DNA from: Antilocapra americana
Lineage: Eukaryota; Chordata; Mammalia; Artiodactyla; Antilocapridae
Assembly: GCA_007570785.1 (NCBI GenBank)
Contig: ML662442.1
Coordinates: 57,766,518-57,830,517, forward strand
Reading direction: 5' to 3'
DNA length: 64,000 bases
Below, in pieces: positions 11,342-20,450 of the stretch. The position numbers were made by a program, and so were the translations under genes. Under the pieces are notes generated by a model, which saw only the letters and a program-made list of their open reading frames with translations, was not told the origin of the DNA and did no database searches. Within the stretch, counting starts at the first letter, position 1; every line of letters begins with the position of its first letter.

Positions 11342-11640
11342 AACAGCCATTACAATGGTGCTCAAATATATAAAGGAATATAACAAGTGGACAGAAAATA
11401 ACCAGAGAGAACTGTAAAGTATAAAATAATTAAATGTAAATACTGGAATTAAAAATATATCTGAAATAAAAAATTCATTGTATGAGCTTAACAGTTGGTT
11501 GGAAATAACCAAAGAGTCAGTCAATGTGAAATCAAATCAATAGAATTATCCAATTGAAGAAGAGAGAAACATTTTTTAAAAATAAAGCTTCAGAGACTTG
11601 TGAGAAATAGGAAATAATAGTACATATTAATAATATTACA
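11342..11640 (+). mobile_element. Ancient L1/HAL1-like element, continued after BovB
   Basis: Continues the element interrupted at 8957: ATATATAAAGGAATATAACA, TATCTGAAATAAAAAATTCA, GAGCTTAACAGTTGG, then AAGCTTCAGAGACTTGTGAG. These match, in order, the start of ORF1 in old L1/HAL1 elements. Frame lost. Confidence 0.6.
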
Positions 11641-11690
11641 CATGTAATAATACATATATTATTAATATACATAATAATAATACATATATG
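11615..11690. repeat. AT-rich (TAA/ATA)n low-complexity tract
   Basis: Irregular TAATA/ACATAT steps over about 75 bases with local self-complementarity (TAATATTAC and similar). It separates the L1 remnant from the following SINE. Confidence 0.8.
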
Positions 11691-11810
11691 GCAACCCACT
11701 CCAGTATTCTTGCTGGGAAAATCCCATGGACAGAGGAGCCTGGTGGGCTACAGTCCATGGGGTTGCAAAGAGTTGGACATGACTAAGCAACTGAGCACAG
11801 ACACACACAG
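11689..11810 (+). mobile_element. Bov-A monomer
   Basis: BovB-derived SINE unit only: ATGGCAACCCACTCCAGTAT to GACATGACTAAGCAACTGAG and an ACACACAC end. The tRNA-derived head is missing, so it is a 5'-truncated Bov-tA or a single Bov-A unit. Confidence 0.9.
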
Positions 11811-11842
11811 TATTATGATATTATTATGTATTATAATAATAA

Positions 11843-12050
11843 CAGCTTCCCTCGTGGTTCAGATGGTAAAGAATCTTCCTGCAATGCAGGAGACTGGAGT
11901 TCACTTCCTGGGTTGGGAAGATCCCTTGGAGGATAGACTGGCTACCCACTCCAGTATTTTTGCCTGGAGAATTCCATGGACAGAGTAGCCTGGTGGGCTA
12001 AAAGCCATAGGGTCACAGAGTTGGACCGGATTGAATGACTAAAACACACA
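11843..12050 (+). mobile_element. Bov-tA SINE
   Basis: CAGCTTCCCTCGTGGTTCAG head, GAATCTTCCTGCAATGCAGG, and tail to TTGGACCGGATTGAATGACT plus AAAACACACA. Complete, diverged, in the same orientation as the Bov-A unit 33 bases upstream, with an AT-rich tract between them. Confidence 0.93.
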
Positions 12051-12059
12051 CATATTTTA

Positions 12060-12555
12060 ATAATAATACATATAGCCTCAGATGGAGAGAAAACAGAAGA
12101 AGGGGGCAGGAAAAAAAACCTTTGAAGAAAATGATACAAAAAGTCCCATGTTTGGTAAAGGACATACATTTATAGATTCAGTAAGAATCTGCTTAGACAC
12201 ACTAAGTAGAATAAATAAAAACTATATTTATGTCATCTTAGTCAAAATACTGGAACCCAAATATAAAAGGAAAATCTTGAAAGCATCAAAGAAAAACAGC
12301 ACATTATATACAGGGAAATGATGATACAGATCATAGCTGATTTCTCTTTGGGAAAAAAAAGAGACCAAAAATATGAAAAAATAAATCTTTACACTGAAGA
12401 GAGAAACAAAGAAAGAAGGGAGGGAAGGAGGGAGAACTTGGATTCTTTTCCAATAAAAATTTGAAACTGAATGAAAAATAAAAACATTTTTCATATAAAG
12501 GAAAACTAAGAATGTTTGTTGTCAGCCCTTATAAGAAGTACTTAACGAATGCTCT
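12060..12555 (+). mobile_element. Ancient L1/HAL1-like element, continued
   Basis: GATGGAGAGAAAACAGAAGA, TTTGAAGAAAATGATACAAA, then AAATATAAAAGGAAAATCTT and GCATCAAAGAAAAACAGCAC follow the ORF1 order of ancient L1/HAL1. The open frame at 12082-12321 is a short remnant of ORF1. The BOV-A2 at 12556 interrupts the element. Confidence 0.6.
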
Positions 12556-12833
12556 GGAGAAGGCAATGGCACCCCACTCCAGGACTCTTGCCTGGAAAAT
12601 CCCATGGACGGAGGAGCCAGGTAGGCTACAGTCCAGGGGGTCGCAAAGAGTCAGACACGACTGAGCGACCTCACTTTCCCTTTTCACTTTCATGCACTGA
12701 AGAAAGAAATGGCAGCCCACTCCAGTGCTCTTCCCTGGAGAATCCCAGGGATGAGAGATCCTGGGGGGCTGCCGTCTATGGGGTCACAGAGAGTAGGACA
12801 CGACTGATGCTACTTGGCAGCAGCAGCAGCAGC
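12556..12833 (+). mobile_element. BOV-A2 SINE (Bov-A dimer) with target duplication
   Basis: Two Bov-A units joined by the typical CACTTTCCCTTTTCACTTTC linker: the first from GGAGAAGGCAATGGCACCCC, the second from GAAAGAAATGGCAGCCCACT, ending in a (CAG)n tail. It is flanked by a perfect 12-base direct repeat, AACGAATGCTCT, at 12544-12555 and 12834-12845, proof of a LINE-driven insertion. Confidence 0.97.
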
Positions 12834-12845
12834 AACGAATGCTCT

Positions 12846-13115
12846 TCAGACTGAAGGGAAATAGATAGAAACTTGGATCTCCCAAAAGGATCTTCAAAAA
12901 TGATAAATATATGGGTAAATATAAAAAACAATCTTTCTGCTCTTTTTCTTAAAATAATATTACTGTTTAAAGTAAAGTTTATAGCACTGTACTGAGGGGT
13001 TTATTTTGCATGGCTACGTGATATATGATGCTTGAGAGGATGATGGAGGAAACTGGGGGTAAGTGCAGATAATCAGGGCAAGAAGAAACTTCCTGACAGC
13101 TTTTTCTCTCTTTCT
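12846..13115 (+). mobile_element. Ancient L1/HAL1-like element, 3' part
   Basis: After the BOV-A2 target duplication the old element resumes: TCAGACTGAAGGGAAATAGA, GAAACTTGGATCTCCC, then ATGGGTAAATATAAAAAACA, GGGGTTTATTTTGCAT. This is the region after ORF1 in HAL1-like elements. Confidence 0.5.
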
Positions 13116-13118
13116 TTT

Positions 13119-13303
13119 TAAAATATTTATTTATTTGGCTGTACCGCGTCTTAGTTGCAACACTCCAGATCTTCAGTCGTCATTGCAGCTTGCAGGATCT
13201 CTTAGCTTCAGCATGCAGGATCTAGGTCCCTGACCAGGGATTGAACCTGGGCCCCTGCATTGGGAGCACATAGTCCTAGCTACTGGACCACCAGGGAAAT
13301 CCC
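13119..13303 (-). mobile_element. CHR-type tRNA SINE (long form)
   Basis: Minus strand. The tRNA head is at the right (ACTGGACCACCAGGGAAATC), the B-box at CCAGGGATTGAACCTGGGCC, and the longer body with ATTTATTTATTTGGCTGTAC at the left. The open frame on the minus strand through it is SINE-derived. Confidence 0.88.
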
Positions 13304-13324
13304 TAGATTTTTCTCTTTTTTTCA

Positions 13325-13680
13325 GTGTGTACAACTTCCATTCAGTAAAGTGCACAAATCTAAGTGGACAGCTGGATGACTTTTTTTATTTTATTGAATT
13401 TACAACTTTATTGATTTTACCATGGTGTGCTAATTTCTGCTGTAGCAGATGCACAGATTTTTACATAGGCATTCACTCAGGTAACCACCACCAAAATCAA
13501 GATGTAAAACATTCCAGCTTCCCCAGAAGGTTCCCTCATGGCCTCTCCCATTTGATGCCATTCTGCTTGCCTCTGTCACCCCCAAAATAGTTGTACCTGT
13601 CCTGACAACCATTTTCCCCCATGTCTGCTTTTCCTACCTCTTAGTCTTCTATTCTACGAATGTGATCTTTAAGGCTGTAT
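13325..13680 (-). mobile_element. Ancient L1 3' UTR fragment
   Basis: Words in order match the reverse of an old L1 3' region: GTGTACAACTTCCATTCAGT, ATTCACTCAGGTAACCACCA, CAAAATCAAGATGTAAAACA, CTCATGGCCTCTCCCA, CTGACAACCATTTTC. The 87-codon plus-strand frame is therefore not a gene. Confidence 0.55.
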
Positions 13681-14479
13681 TGGTTGGCACCCCTGTCAAA
13701 GGCTCATTGGAGGGAGATGTATATCTATTCTTTCATGGTAGAAGAAGAGACAAAATTAATTTCTGAAAAATGGAAGCATGAGCATGAAAAGACAAAAGGG
13801 CATAGAAAGAAGAAAGGAAGGGAGATGCTTTCTTGAACATGCTGAACCTACCAACTCCATGGAATGAAAACAAACACTACCTCTCTTCAAATTTCCACCA
13901 CAAGCCTGTAAACAGCCACAGAACTTGCCTGGGACAATCTCGAAGGACTTCCAGTTAGAGCTTTCTCTGATTTTACAGCCTCTGCAAAGAGGCTTCAAAG
14001 CTCTTCCCCAAAGCAATTCAAGCAGGGCTGAGTGCCTGTGGCAGCCAAAGGCACCCTGGCTCCGAGTCCCAGGACTTGTTAATGATGATGCTGTTGGCCT
14101 TGAGCGGAGGCTTGCTGATTAGGAGGCAGTAGGAGGGGAATGCAGAGAGCTCTGAAGATAAGTGAATTCATTACTGCAGGGTGTGCAGTAACGGCTCACA
14201 TCAAAAGCCAGCAGCACGAAGGGCTCTTTGATCTCCATTTCAGTACCCTTTCAAGTGGTTCCCTTTCTCCTGCCCAGAAAAGTTCTTGCTTCTTCTTCCC
14301 TTGATTTCTGGGGAGAATTCTAATGAGTGACCTCCAGGCCGATCCACCCACCCAGTGGTAGGCAGGAGAGAGGCTGGAACACGAGCCAGAATCCACAGTC
14401 AGTTCCCTGAAGAGCAGCACGGCCAAAGCCCCTGTCCCCAGCCACACAAAATGACAGCACAGCTTTGAAGAGCAACTAT
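13681..14479. other. Unclassified stretch
   Basis: Mixed composition with no named repeat. The 86-codon minus-strand frame (13756-14016) and others show no motif. Confidence 0.35.
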
Positions 14480-14605
14480 GGAGAAGGAAATGGCAACCCA
14501 TTCCCAATACTCTTGCCTGGAAAATCCTATGGACAGAGGAGCCTAGTAGGCTACAATCCATCAGGTCACAAAGAGTCGGACACAACTGAGCGACTTCACT
14601 TTCAC
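14480..14605 (+). mobile_element. Bov-A unit (half of a BOV-A2)
   Basis: GGAGAAGGAAATGGCAACCC to GAGCGACTTCACTTTCACAT: one Bov-A unit ending inside the linker that normally joins the two units of BOV-A2. It abuts an old L1 end. Confidence 0.9.
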
Positions 14606-15207
14606 ATGCACCAGGAGACCTGTACAAGAATGCTCTCAGCAGCACTGCAGAGATGAGTCCCAACCACAGCTCATCCCAACAGCTCCAACAGCCAGCAACA
14701 ACAGAATGACTACGTTGTTATGTGTCCTAACAATGGAATACTATGTAGCCAGGAAAATGGCTGAACTCCATCTCTGGGGAACCACACAGAGGCCTCTTAC
14801 ACACATGATATTGGGCAAAAGAAACCAGGGGAATAATAGGTGGTGTATACCATTTCTATAAATTTTAAAGCTTCCAAGGATAAATTACAGTGTTTCCAGA
14901 TGAATAGTCAGGTGACCAAAGCACAAAGAGAAGCAAAGAAACAACTGACATTAAAACCTGGAATCTAGAAAAATTATATTGATGAATCTACTTGCAAGGA
15001 AGGGAAAGAGACACAGATGTAGAAAGTAGACTTGTGGACACAGTGAGGAAGAGAGTGGGAAAAATGAAAAAAGTAGCGTTAACATATATACATTATCAGG
15101 TGTGAGATGAGTAACTGATGAGAACTTGCTGTGTTGCCAGTCTGGCTCTCTGTGATGACTTGGAGGGATGAAATGAGGGAGGGTTAGAAGGCTAAGAAGG
15201 GAGGGGA
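14606..15207 (+). mobile_element. L1 3' UTR
   Basis: Starts with old-L1 words (CACCAGGAGACCTGTACAAG, TGGAATACTATGTAGCCAGG, TTGGGCAAAAGAAACCAGGG) and passes into ruminant L1 3' UTR (GTAGACTTGTGGACACAGTG, AGAACTTGCTGTGTTGCCAG, TCTGTGATGACTTGGAGGGA). It is either one element with a deletion or two adjacent copies in the same orientation. Confidence 0.7.
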
Positions 15208-15285
15208 TGTATGTATATGGCTGTATACATACATATATGTATGTATGTATATGGATGGATGGATGGATGGATATGTATATGGCAA
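15208..15285. repeat. Compound (TATG)n-(GGAT)n microsatellite
   Basis: ATGTATGTATATGG, then alternating TACATA/TATGTA steps, then five GGAT units. A compound tetranucleotide array at the 3' end of the L1, likely polymorphic. Both overlapping open frames are repeat artefacts. Confidence 0.92.
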
Positions 15286-15390
15286 ATCAGCAAATTATGG
15301 CTGATTTGCATTGTTGTGTGGCCGCAACCAACACATCTAATTTTTTTAATTTTTAAATTAAAAAAAAAGAAAGAAAAACCAGGAAGGACT

Positions 15391-15512
15391 GAGAATTCCC
15401 TGGTGGTCCAGTGGTTAGGATTCTGCACTTCCAATGCTGAGAGCCCAGGTTCAATCCCTGGTCAGAGAATTAAGATTCCCACAAGCTGCCTGAAAAAAAA
15501 AAAAAAAAAAAA
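15391..15512 (+). mobile_element. CHR-type tRNA SINE with long A tail
   Basis: GAATTCCCTGGTGGTCCAGT, GGTTCAATCCCTGGTCAGAG, then AAGCTGCCTG and a run of about 20 A (15493-15512). A second A run (15533-15550) follows after GGGAGTTCCTGCTGGCTGTT, which looks like the first bases of another SINE head joined to a poly-A tail. Confidence 0.88.
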
Positions 15513-15550
15513 GGGAGTTCCTGCTGGCTGTTAAAAAAAAAAAAAAAAAA

Positions 15551-15800
15551 CGACAGGGAAGAGGGAGGAGTTGGCCAAGTAGGGGGGCTGTGTTTCTGGG
15601 AGCCAGGAATGGTCTACTTCTGATCCCTACAATGGTTTTCTGGGTATTCTTCTTTATGTTCCTTTTTTTTTCCTTCTGATCTTTTCAGTGACTGTATCAC
15701 ACAGTTTTAATAAAAGGGCTTCACAAAAGCAAAGCCTGAGAAATTCAAGACTAGTTCAGGAAACTGGAGTTTCAGAAAAAAAAAAAAAAAAAGCAAAGTC
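15551..15800. other. Unclassified stretch with an A run
   Basis: Contains a T run near 15661-15672 and an A run near 15776-15792, remains of retrotransposon tails or simple homopolymers. No gene seen. Confidence 0.35.
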
Positions 15801-16880
15801 TGCCCAGCTGCTGTGATACCTAATAATAAGCTGCAAAGGCAGCCCAAACCCGCAGGCTGTCAGATGCACCAAGCAGGACGGTGATGCATGCTGCAGAGAT
15901 GAATCCTTGCATGAAGGTTTAACAGAAAAGAAGCCTGTCCTTGGCCGCCCACCCTTCACTCGTGCAGCACCAGCCCGGGTGTTCCGTGTCTCAGAGGGGG
16001 TGGGGGAGGCCCACCTTTCACCGGGAAGCTAGCTGCCTGGCTCGGCTCCTCTTCACTTGTCCTGACGCCAGAAATCCTGACGGAAGAACAGTCTCCATGG
16101 TGCCAGAAGAGGAGGCTATAGTGCCGCCTGGAGACAAATCCTTGCCGAGTCTGTGCTTCCCAAAGAGAAAATGTTGCTTTCAGGCTCCGGGCCCTGCAGG
16201 CAGAACGTGCCCCCGTGGCGCCTGGCGTGTGACAGTGGGGGATTCTTGCCCATTATCCTCAGGCTCCAGCCATGGTGTATACTTTCCATCAGAGTGGATC
16301 ATCCAGCTGTTTTGCGGCCTCGTAGACAAAACGAATCAGATGAAAGTCGCTGATCCCAAGAGCTGGATTCTACACCCAGTGCTCCTGACTGGCTCCAAGC
16401 GGCTTTGACTTTATGGTAAAGATGGAGGCGTCAGTGTGTCCTTATCCCTTGGCTAGGGATGTCATCAGGTCGTGTGGGTAGACTGCCCCTGTCCTCAGAG
16501 AAGCAGAAAAAGTCCTTTCTGTTCTTTCTCCTTTCACATTCAGTTTAGAGAGTCTGCTGATGTCGTGACAGGAGAAGCAGAACAGGCTGTGATCTAGGGA
16601 GGACCACCGCTGGCCTTGGATGAAGCTGACCTGCAGGGAGACACACGTGGCCAAGGCACGGCTGTCTCACTGCACTTTTAGCTCAGGGTCTCTCGTGGCA
16701 ACCCTTCCCATCTCACGTTGTAATTATCTGTGAACTTACCACTTAGCTTATCTCCTCCATTACTGGGCACACACCCCATGCCTGGCACAGTGCCCCCGCA
16801 GTTATTAGTCCCTCTAAATGTTTGCAGAATAGAAAGAAGAGAATCAGCACACATTAATCTCAAAACTACACCGGTTACTC
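15800..16880. other. GC-richer, CpG-containing unclassified stretch
   Basis: Richer in G+C and in CpG than anything else outside the SINEs (for example GGCCGCCC, CCCGGGTG, GCCGCCTGG, GTGGCGCCTGGCGTGTG). Overlapping frames of 155 and 66 codons run on the plus strand (15941-16408 and 16153-16353), but neither has a recognisable domain. It could be an unannotated non-coding RNA exon, a regulatory element or an unknown repeat. An L2-like piece may lie near 16745-16830. Confidence 0.35.
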
Positions 16881-16982
16881 TAGTAGATGCCTAGTGTATA
16901 CTTAACGTACGCTTCTCACAACCAGTCTCTGTGGTCAGTGTTGGCATCACCACGTTCAGACTGAGTCTCAAAACTCTTAGAG
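16881..16982 (-). mobile_element. MIR fragment, left part (split by hAT element)
   Basis: TACGCTTCTCACAACCAGTC, GGTCAGTGTTGGCATCACCA and CAGACTGAGTCTCAAAACTC follow the minus-strand MIR layout. The rest of the MIR (GGACTTGCCCAAGGTCACTC, CAGCAGCCAGATTC) resumes at 17317 after the inserted DNA transposon. Confidence 0.55.
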
Positions 16983-17316
16983 CCACAGTTCCTATGCTTT
17001 TTGGCAGCAGGGATCAGTTTCATAGAAGACAATTTTTCCACATAGGTGGTGGTGGGGGTGGTTTTAGTATGATTCCCATAAGGAGTAGGCAACCTAGTTC
17101 ATGCATGCACTGTTCACAGTAGGGTTGGAGCACCTATGAGAATCTGATGCCTCCACTGATCTGACAGGAGGTGAAGCTCAGGTAGCAATGAGAGCCATGA
17201 AGAACAGGTGTAAATACAGGTGAAGGTCTGTTCACTCTCCCACCTGCTGCTCACCTCCTGCTGTGTGGCCCAGTTCCTAACATGCCAAGGACTGGAACTA
17301 GGGTTGGGGACTCATG
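16983..17316 (-). mobile_element. MER1-type hAT-Charlie DNA transposon with 8-bp target duplication
   Basis: A 334-base non-autonomous element with terminal inverted repeats related to CAGGGGTCCCCAACC: the right end reads GGTTGGGGACTCATG, the left end CCACAGTTCCTATGCTTTTT. Interior words TAGAAGACAATTTTTCCACA, GGTGGTGGGGGTGGTTT and CACCTCCTGCTGTGTGGCCC fit MER1 in reverse. It is bounded by a perfect 8-base duplication, TCTTAGAG (16975-16982 and 17317-17324), the hallmark of hAT insertion, and sits inside a MIR. No transposase is encoded. Confidence 0.85.
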
Positions 17317-17380
17317 TCTTAGAGGACTTGCCCAAGGTCACTCAGCAGCCAGATTCCAATGTAGACTGGGGTCTAAAGCT
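17317..17380 (-). mobile_element. MIR fragment, right part
   Basis: TTAGAGGACTTGCCCAAGGT, CACTCAGCAGCCAGATTCCA: the conserved MIR segment (reverse of TGACCTTGGGCAAGTC). It completes the MIR interrupted at 16982. Confidence 0.65.
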
Positions 17381-18018
17381 GTTATTCTGTCAGGTCCTTC
17401 CCTTCTGTCTCCATGAATGAGTTAGTGAATGAGGTTGATGTCTACAAGACACTTGAGTCCCCCAAGAGCTACTAACACTGCTTCCCAGCCACCCTCACCT
17501 GAGGTTCAGGGGGCATTTTTCATCTGAACTGCAAGCAGAACAAACCCAGAGACAATAGAGAGGTGGCCTTGGCACAATTCTGTGAGCTACTTTCTCTGTC
17601 CACATCACTACCAAGGCTAAAGTGAATGCCACTTCACTACTTGTGCTTGCTTTGTCCTTAAGCGTGACCATGCCCACAAGTGTTAAGCCAACTCCTGAGC
17701 TCACCCAGGTCTGCTCTTTGGGTTGTCTGCCCCATCACCTACCTGCCAATGCCTGCTCATCTGTCAAGACCCAGGTCCTGCAGAAAACCTCTCCTGGCTC
17801 CCTTAGCAGAGCCACTTGCTGGCTCTTCAGCTACTAAGGACTCAGGCATCTCCAAACATACTGCAGGCTACAGTAACTGAGAGTCCCTCCCCCTGAGGAA
17901 CAGCAGGTTAAACCGGGAACATAAGAACATAGACCATGAGAATACAACATGCACACCCTGATGTGGTATAATGGAAGATCTGCAACGATGTAGTATTATT
18001 GTCAGGACCTGACTATGG
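17381..18018. other. Unclassified stretch
   Basis: C/T-rich with several 60-70 codon frames that overlap on both strands. No domain or repeat family recognised. Confidence 0.35.
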
Positions 18019-18226
18019 TTATGCTCAGTTGCTCAGTCATGTCTGACTCTTTGTGACCCCATGGACTGTGGACGGTCCTTTGTCCACAAGATTTTTCAGG
18101 CAAGAATACTGGAGTGGGTTGCCCTTTCCTTCTCCAGGGGATCTTCCTGACCCAGGGATGGAACCTAGCTCTCCTGAATCATCTTCATTGGTAGGCTGAT
18201 TCTTTACCACTTCCACCACCTGAGAT
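18019..18226 (-). mobile_element. Bov-tA SINE
   Basis: Left: GCTCAGTTGCTCAGTCATGT and ATGGACTGTGG; middle: GCAAGAATACTGGAGTGGGT and GGGGATCTTCCTGACCCAGG; right: the tRNA-derived head, diverged (TTTACCACTTCCACCACCTG). Confidence 0.92.
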
Positions 18227-18610
18227 GGTTAAGTCTCTAGATCTAACTGCCAATTGACAGGAATGCAGGGAATAAAAAGACATAGTAAAAACACTCCAAG
18301 AGTGGAATCAGCTGAACTGATTGTGGAAACAAAACAATTGAGCTGATTTTATCAACGAATACATAGGGATGGTGTGGGGTGGGAAAGGAAGTGATGGGAA
18401 ATTAAACTTAAGAATCTCTTTTTTAAAAATGTGTTTGTAATTTGCACTAGATGGGGGGTATTCTTGGATTGCAGGAACTGTTGTCAGTGTACAAGTTTAT
18501 GTTTTTATGTTATAGAATCACCTAATGTGATATACCAATTTTTATATAAATGATATTTAGATAATTCTAATAACTGTATATTTGACAACTATTAAAATGT
18601 TTTGCATTAA
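18227..18610. other. A/T-rich stretch, possibly old L1 3' UTR
   Basis: TCTAGATCTAACTGCCAATT and AAACAAAACAATTGAGCTGA resemble old L1 3' UTR words, but divergence is high. No gene signal. Confidence 0.3.
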
Positions 18611-18654
18611 AAAAGAAATGATTTTAATGCTTTCTCCTGTGCACGTAAGAGATG

Positions 18655-18722
18655 TCACCGATTTATCTTTGAGACCCCAGGACCCAATATAGCAGCTGCT
18701 AAATAAAAGTTATTGAATGATT
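18655..18722 (+). mobile_element. L2 3'-end fragment
   Basis: GACCCAATATAGCAGCTGCT then AAATAAAAGTTATTGAATGA, the terminal part of L2 on the plus strand. Confidence 0.45.
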
Positions 18723-19690
18723 GACTTATAATCCTCCAAAGACCCCTATGGTGTTCCCCTGAAAGCAGCAGTGGCAGCAAACATTGTATGTTGTACTGGA
18801 CTTGAAGGATACACAGAAGAGAAAACAGTCTCTACTCCCAAAGGAAAACGAGCCATTCAGGTAAGAAATGACCTGCAAAAAGGAGCTCAATGTGCTAAGT
18901 GCTAAATGAATGGTATGAGATGCTGAACCTGGCACCTCCGCAGGATTCATGTGAGGGTTTGTGTATGGAATGGCTCACAGAGTTACAAAGGGGATCCAGG
19001 CACGCACACATGAGGACCATCAGAAGTGCTGGTGGTGGGAAAATGAAGGAAGGAATAGGAGGATATGGAGGGACCTATCCCACTGTGAGGAAGTGTGTAG
19101 ACCAGAATAGCGGCATCCCCAAGACGCTTCCCCAGGCCATCAAAGCTCACATGGATTCTTCCATCATCTCTGCCAGGGGCCTGGTGAAGGGCACACTTGA
19201 AGGGATTACATTCACAGACAAAAGGGAGCCTGATAAAACTTGAGTTTTTGCCAGTGCAAGGTGTGCAGAGAGGAGGAAGAGAGGATGAAAATGCATTATA
19301 TGATCCTTGGATAAATACACCCTCTCTCCCTACTCTGACTACTTGTGGGATCCCCAAATTCCCTTTCCTTCTCTGAATATCTCAAGAAAACCAAATGGAA
19401 AGATTCCATCTGAATATCGTTTAGGTTTTCTCTGCATGAACAAGACATGCCCAGCCAAGGCTCAAAAGGGGCCACAAGCCTTTCCTCATGGCTGGGAGAA
19501 GTCACTTCAGGCTGATCACCAGCGTCTTTCTGCTCTATCTTTAGAGCCTTCGAGGGAGCAGCTTTCCCAGATTGAGCTTCTTAATGCTTGGACACAACCT
19601 GGAAATTGGCAGGGAAACCTCAGGAATGACTTACCAACCCAGCAGGATATAGGCCCAAAAGTAAAATTAGGTTGACTTATATCAATAGAA
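18723..19690. other. Unclassified stretch with medium open frames
   Basis: Frames of 114 and 122 codons (plus) and 124 and 93 codons (minus) overlap each other, which argues against coding. A CAG|GTAAGA word at 18855-18863 looks like a splice donor but has no matching open exon. Nothing recognisable. Confidence 0.35.
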
Positions 19691-19880
19691 GGGCTTCCCT
19701 GGTGGCTCAGCTGGTAAAGAATCTGCCTGCAATACAGGAGACCTGGGTTTGGTCCCTGGGTTGGGAAGATCCCCTGGAGAAGGGAAAGGCTACCCACTCC
19801 AGTATTCTGGCCTGGAGAGTTTCATGGACTGTATAGTCCAAGGGGTTGCAAAGAGTTAGACACGACTAAGTGACTTTCAC
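19691..19880 (+). mobile_element. Bov-tA SINE
   Basis: GGGCTTCCCTGGTGGCTCAG, GAATCTGCCTGCAATACAGG, then CACTCCAGTATTCTGGCCTG and GACACGACTAAGTGACTTTC. Head close to consensus, so a fairly young copy. ATATCAATAG on the left and AAATCAATAT on the right suggest the target duplication. Confidence 0.95.
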
Positions 19881-19964
19881 AAATCAATATAAAATTTTAT
19901 AAGGTCCTGTTTCTTGCACATCTGAGTCTGTGGATTGAGATTTATGACCCCCATCTAAGGGACA

Positions 19965-20155
19965 GACCCTTTTCAAGTCAGCTTAAATAGAAAAGGGGGT
20001 TAATGGAAGAATACATGGAAATCTAGAACTCTCCATTGGGCAGGGCCTGGCTTCAAGAGAGATTAAAACCAGGTTCAGAAGCCATCAGGAACAAAAGCAT
20101 CATCTCCGTGTCTCTATCTCCCTGCCTCTCTTTCACTGTCCTTTCATCTCTTCTC
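19965..20155. repeat. Ancient interspersed repeat, second copy
   Basis: Same word order as 4090-4440: AGTCAGCTTAAATAG, GGGGGTTAATGG, GGGCAGGGCCTGGCTTCAAG, then TCTCCCTGCCTCTCTTTCAC. Family not named. Confidence 0.3.
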
Positions 20156-20164
20156 TCTCTCTTT

Positions 20165-20450
20165 TTAAAATATTCACAGTGTTGTGTTATTTTCAGGTAC
20201 ACAGCAAAGTGATTCAGTAGGACATATACATATATCCGTTCTTTTCAGATTCCTTTCTCATATAGGTTATCGCAGAATATTGAATAGAGCTCCTGTGCTG
20301 TACAGTAGGTCCTTGTTGATTATCTGTTTTATATTGAGTTGGCCAAAAAGTTCATTCCATAACATTTAATGGAAAAACCCAAACCAACTTTTTGGCCAAT
20401 TCAATGTATAATAGTGTATATATGTTAATCCCAACTCTTCTCTCTTGTTC
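20165..20450 (-). mobile_element. L1 3' UTR, split by a mariner palindrome
   Basis: Minus-strand L1 3' end: TCAGGTACACAGCAAAGTGA, CGCAGAATATTGAATAGAGC, CTGTGCTGTACAGTAGGTCC, then after the mariner insert TATAATAGTGTATATATGTT and AATCCCAACTC. Confidence 0.85.
20334..20404. mobile_element. Mariner-type palindromic MITE (microRNA-like hairpin)
   Basis: About 71 bases forming a near-perfect palindrome: left arm TTGAGTTGGCCAAAAAGTTC, right arm CAACTTTTTGGCCAATTCAA, with a short loop around ACATTTAATG. It sits at a TA within the L1 3' UTR. Cattle microRNAs of the mir-2284/2285 family come from such mariner hairpins (from memory); whether this copy is processed cannot be told from sequence. Confidence 0.85.

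Noticed and set aside
18840..18870. Strong splice-donor word CAG|GTAAGA
   Set aside because: The upstream sequence has L2-like words and no open exon with an acceptor could be built.
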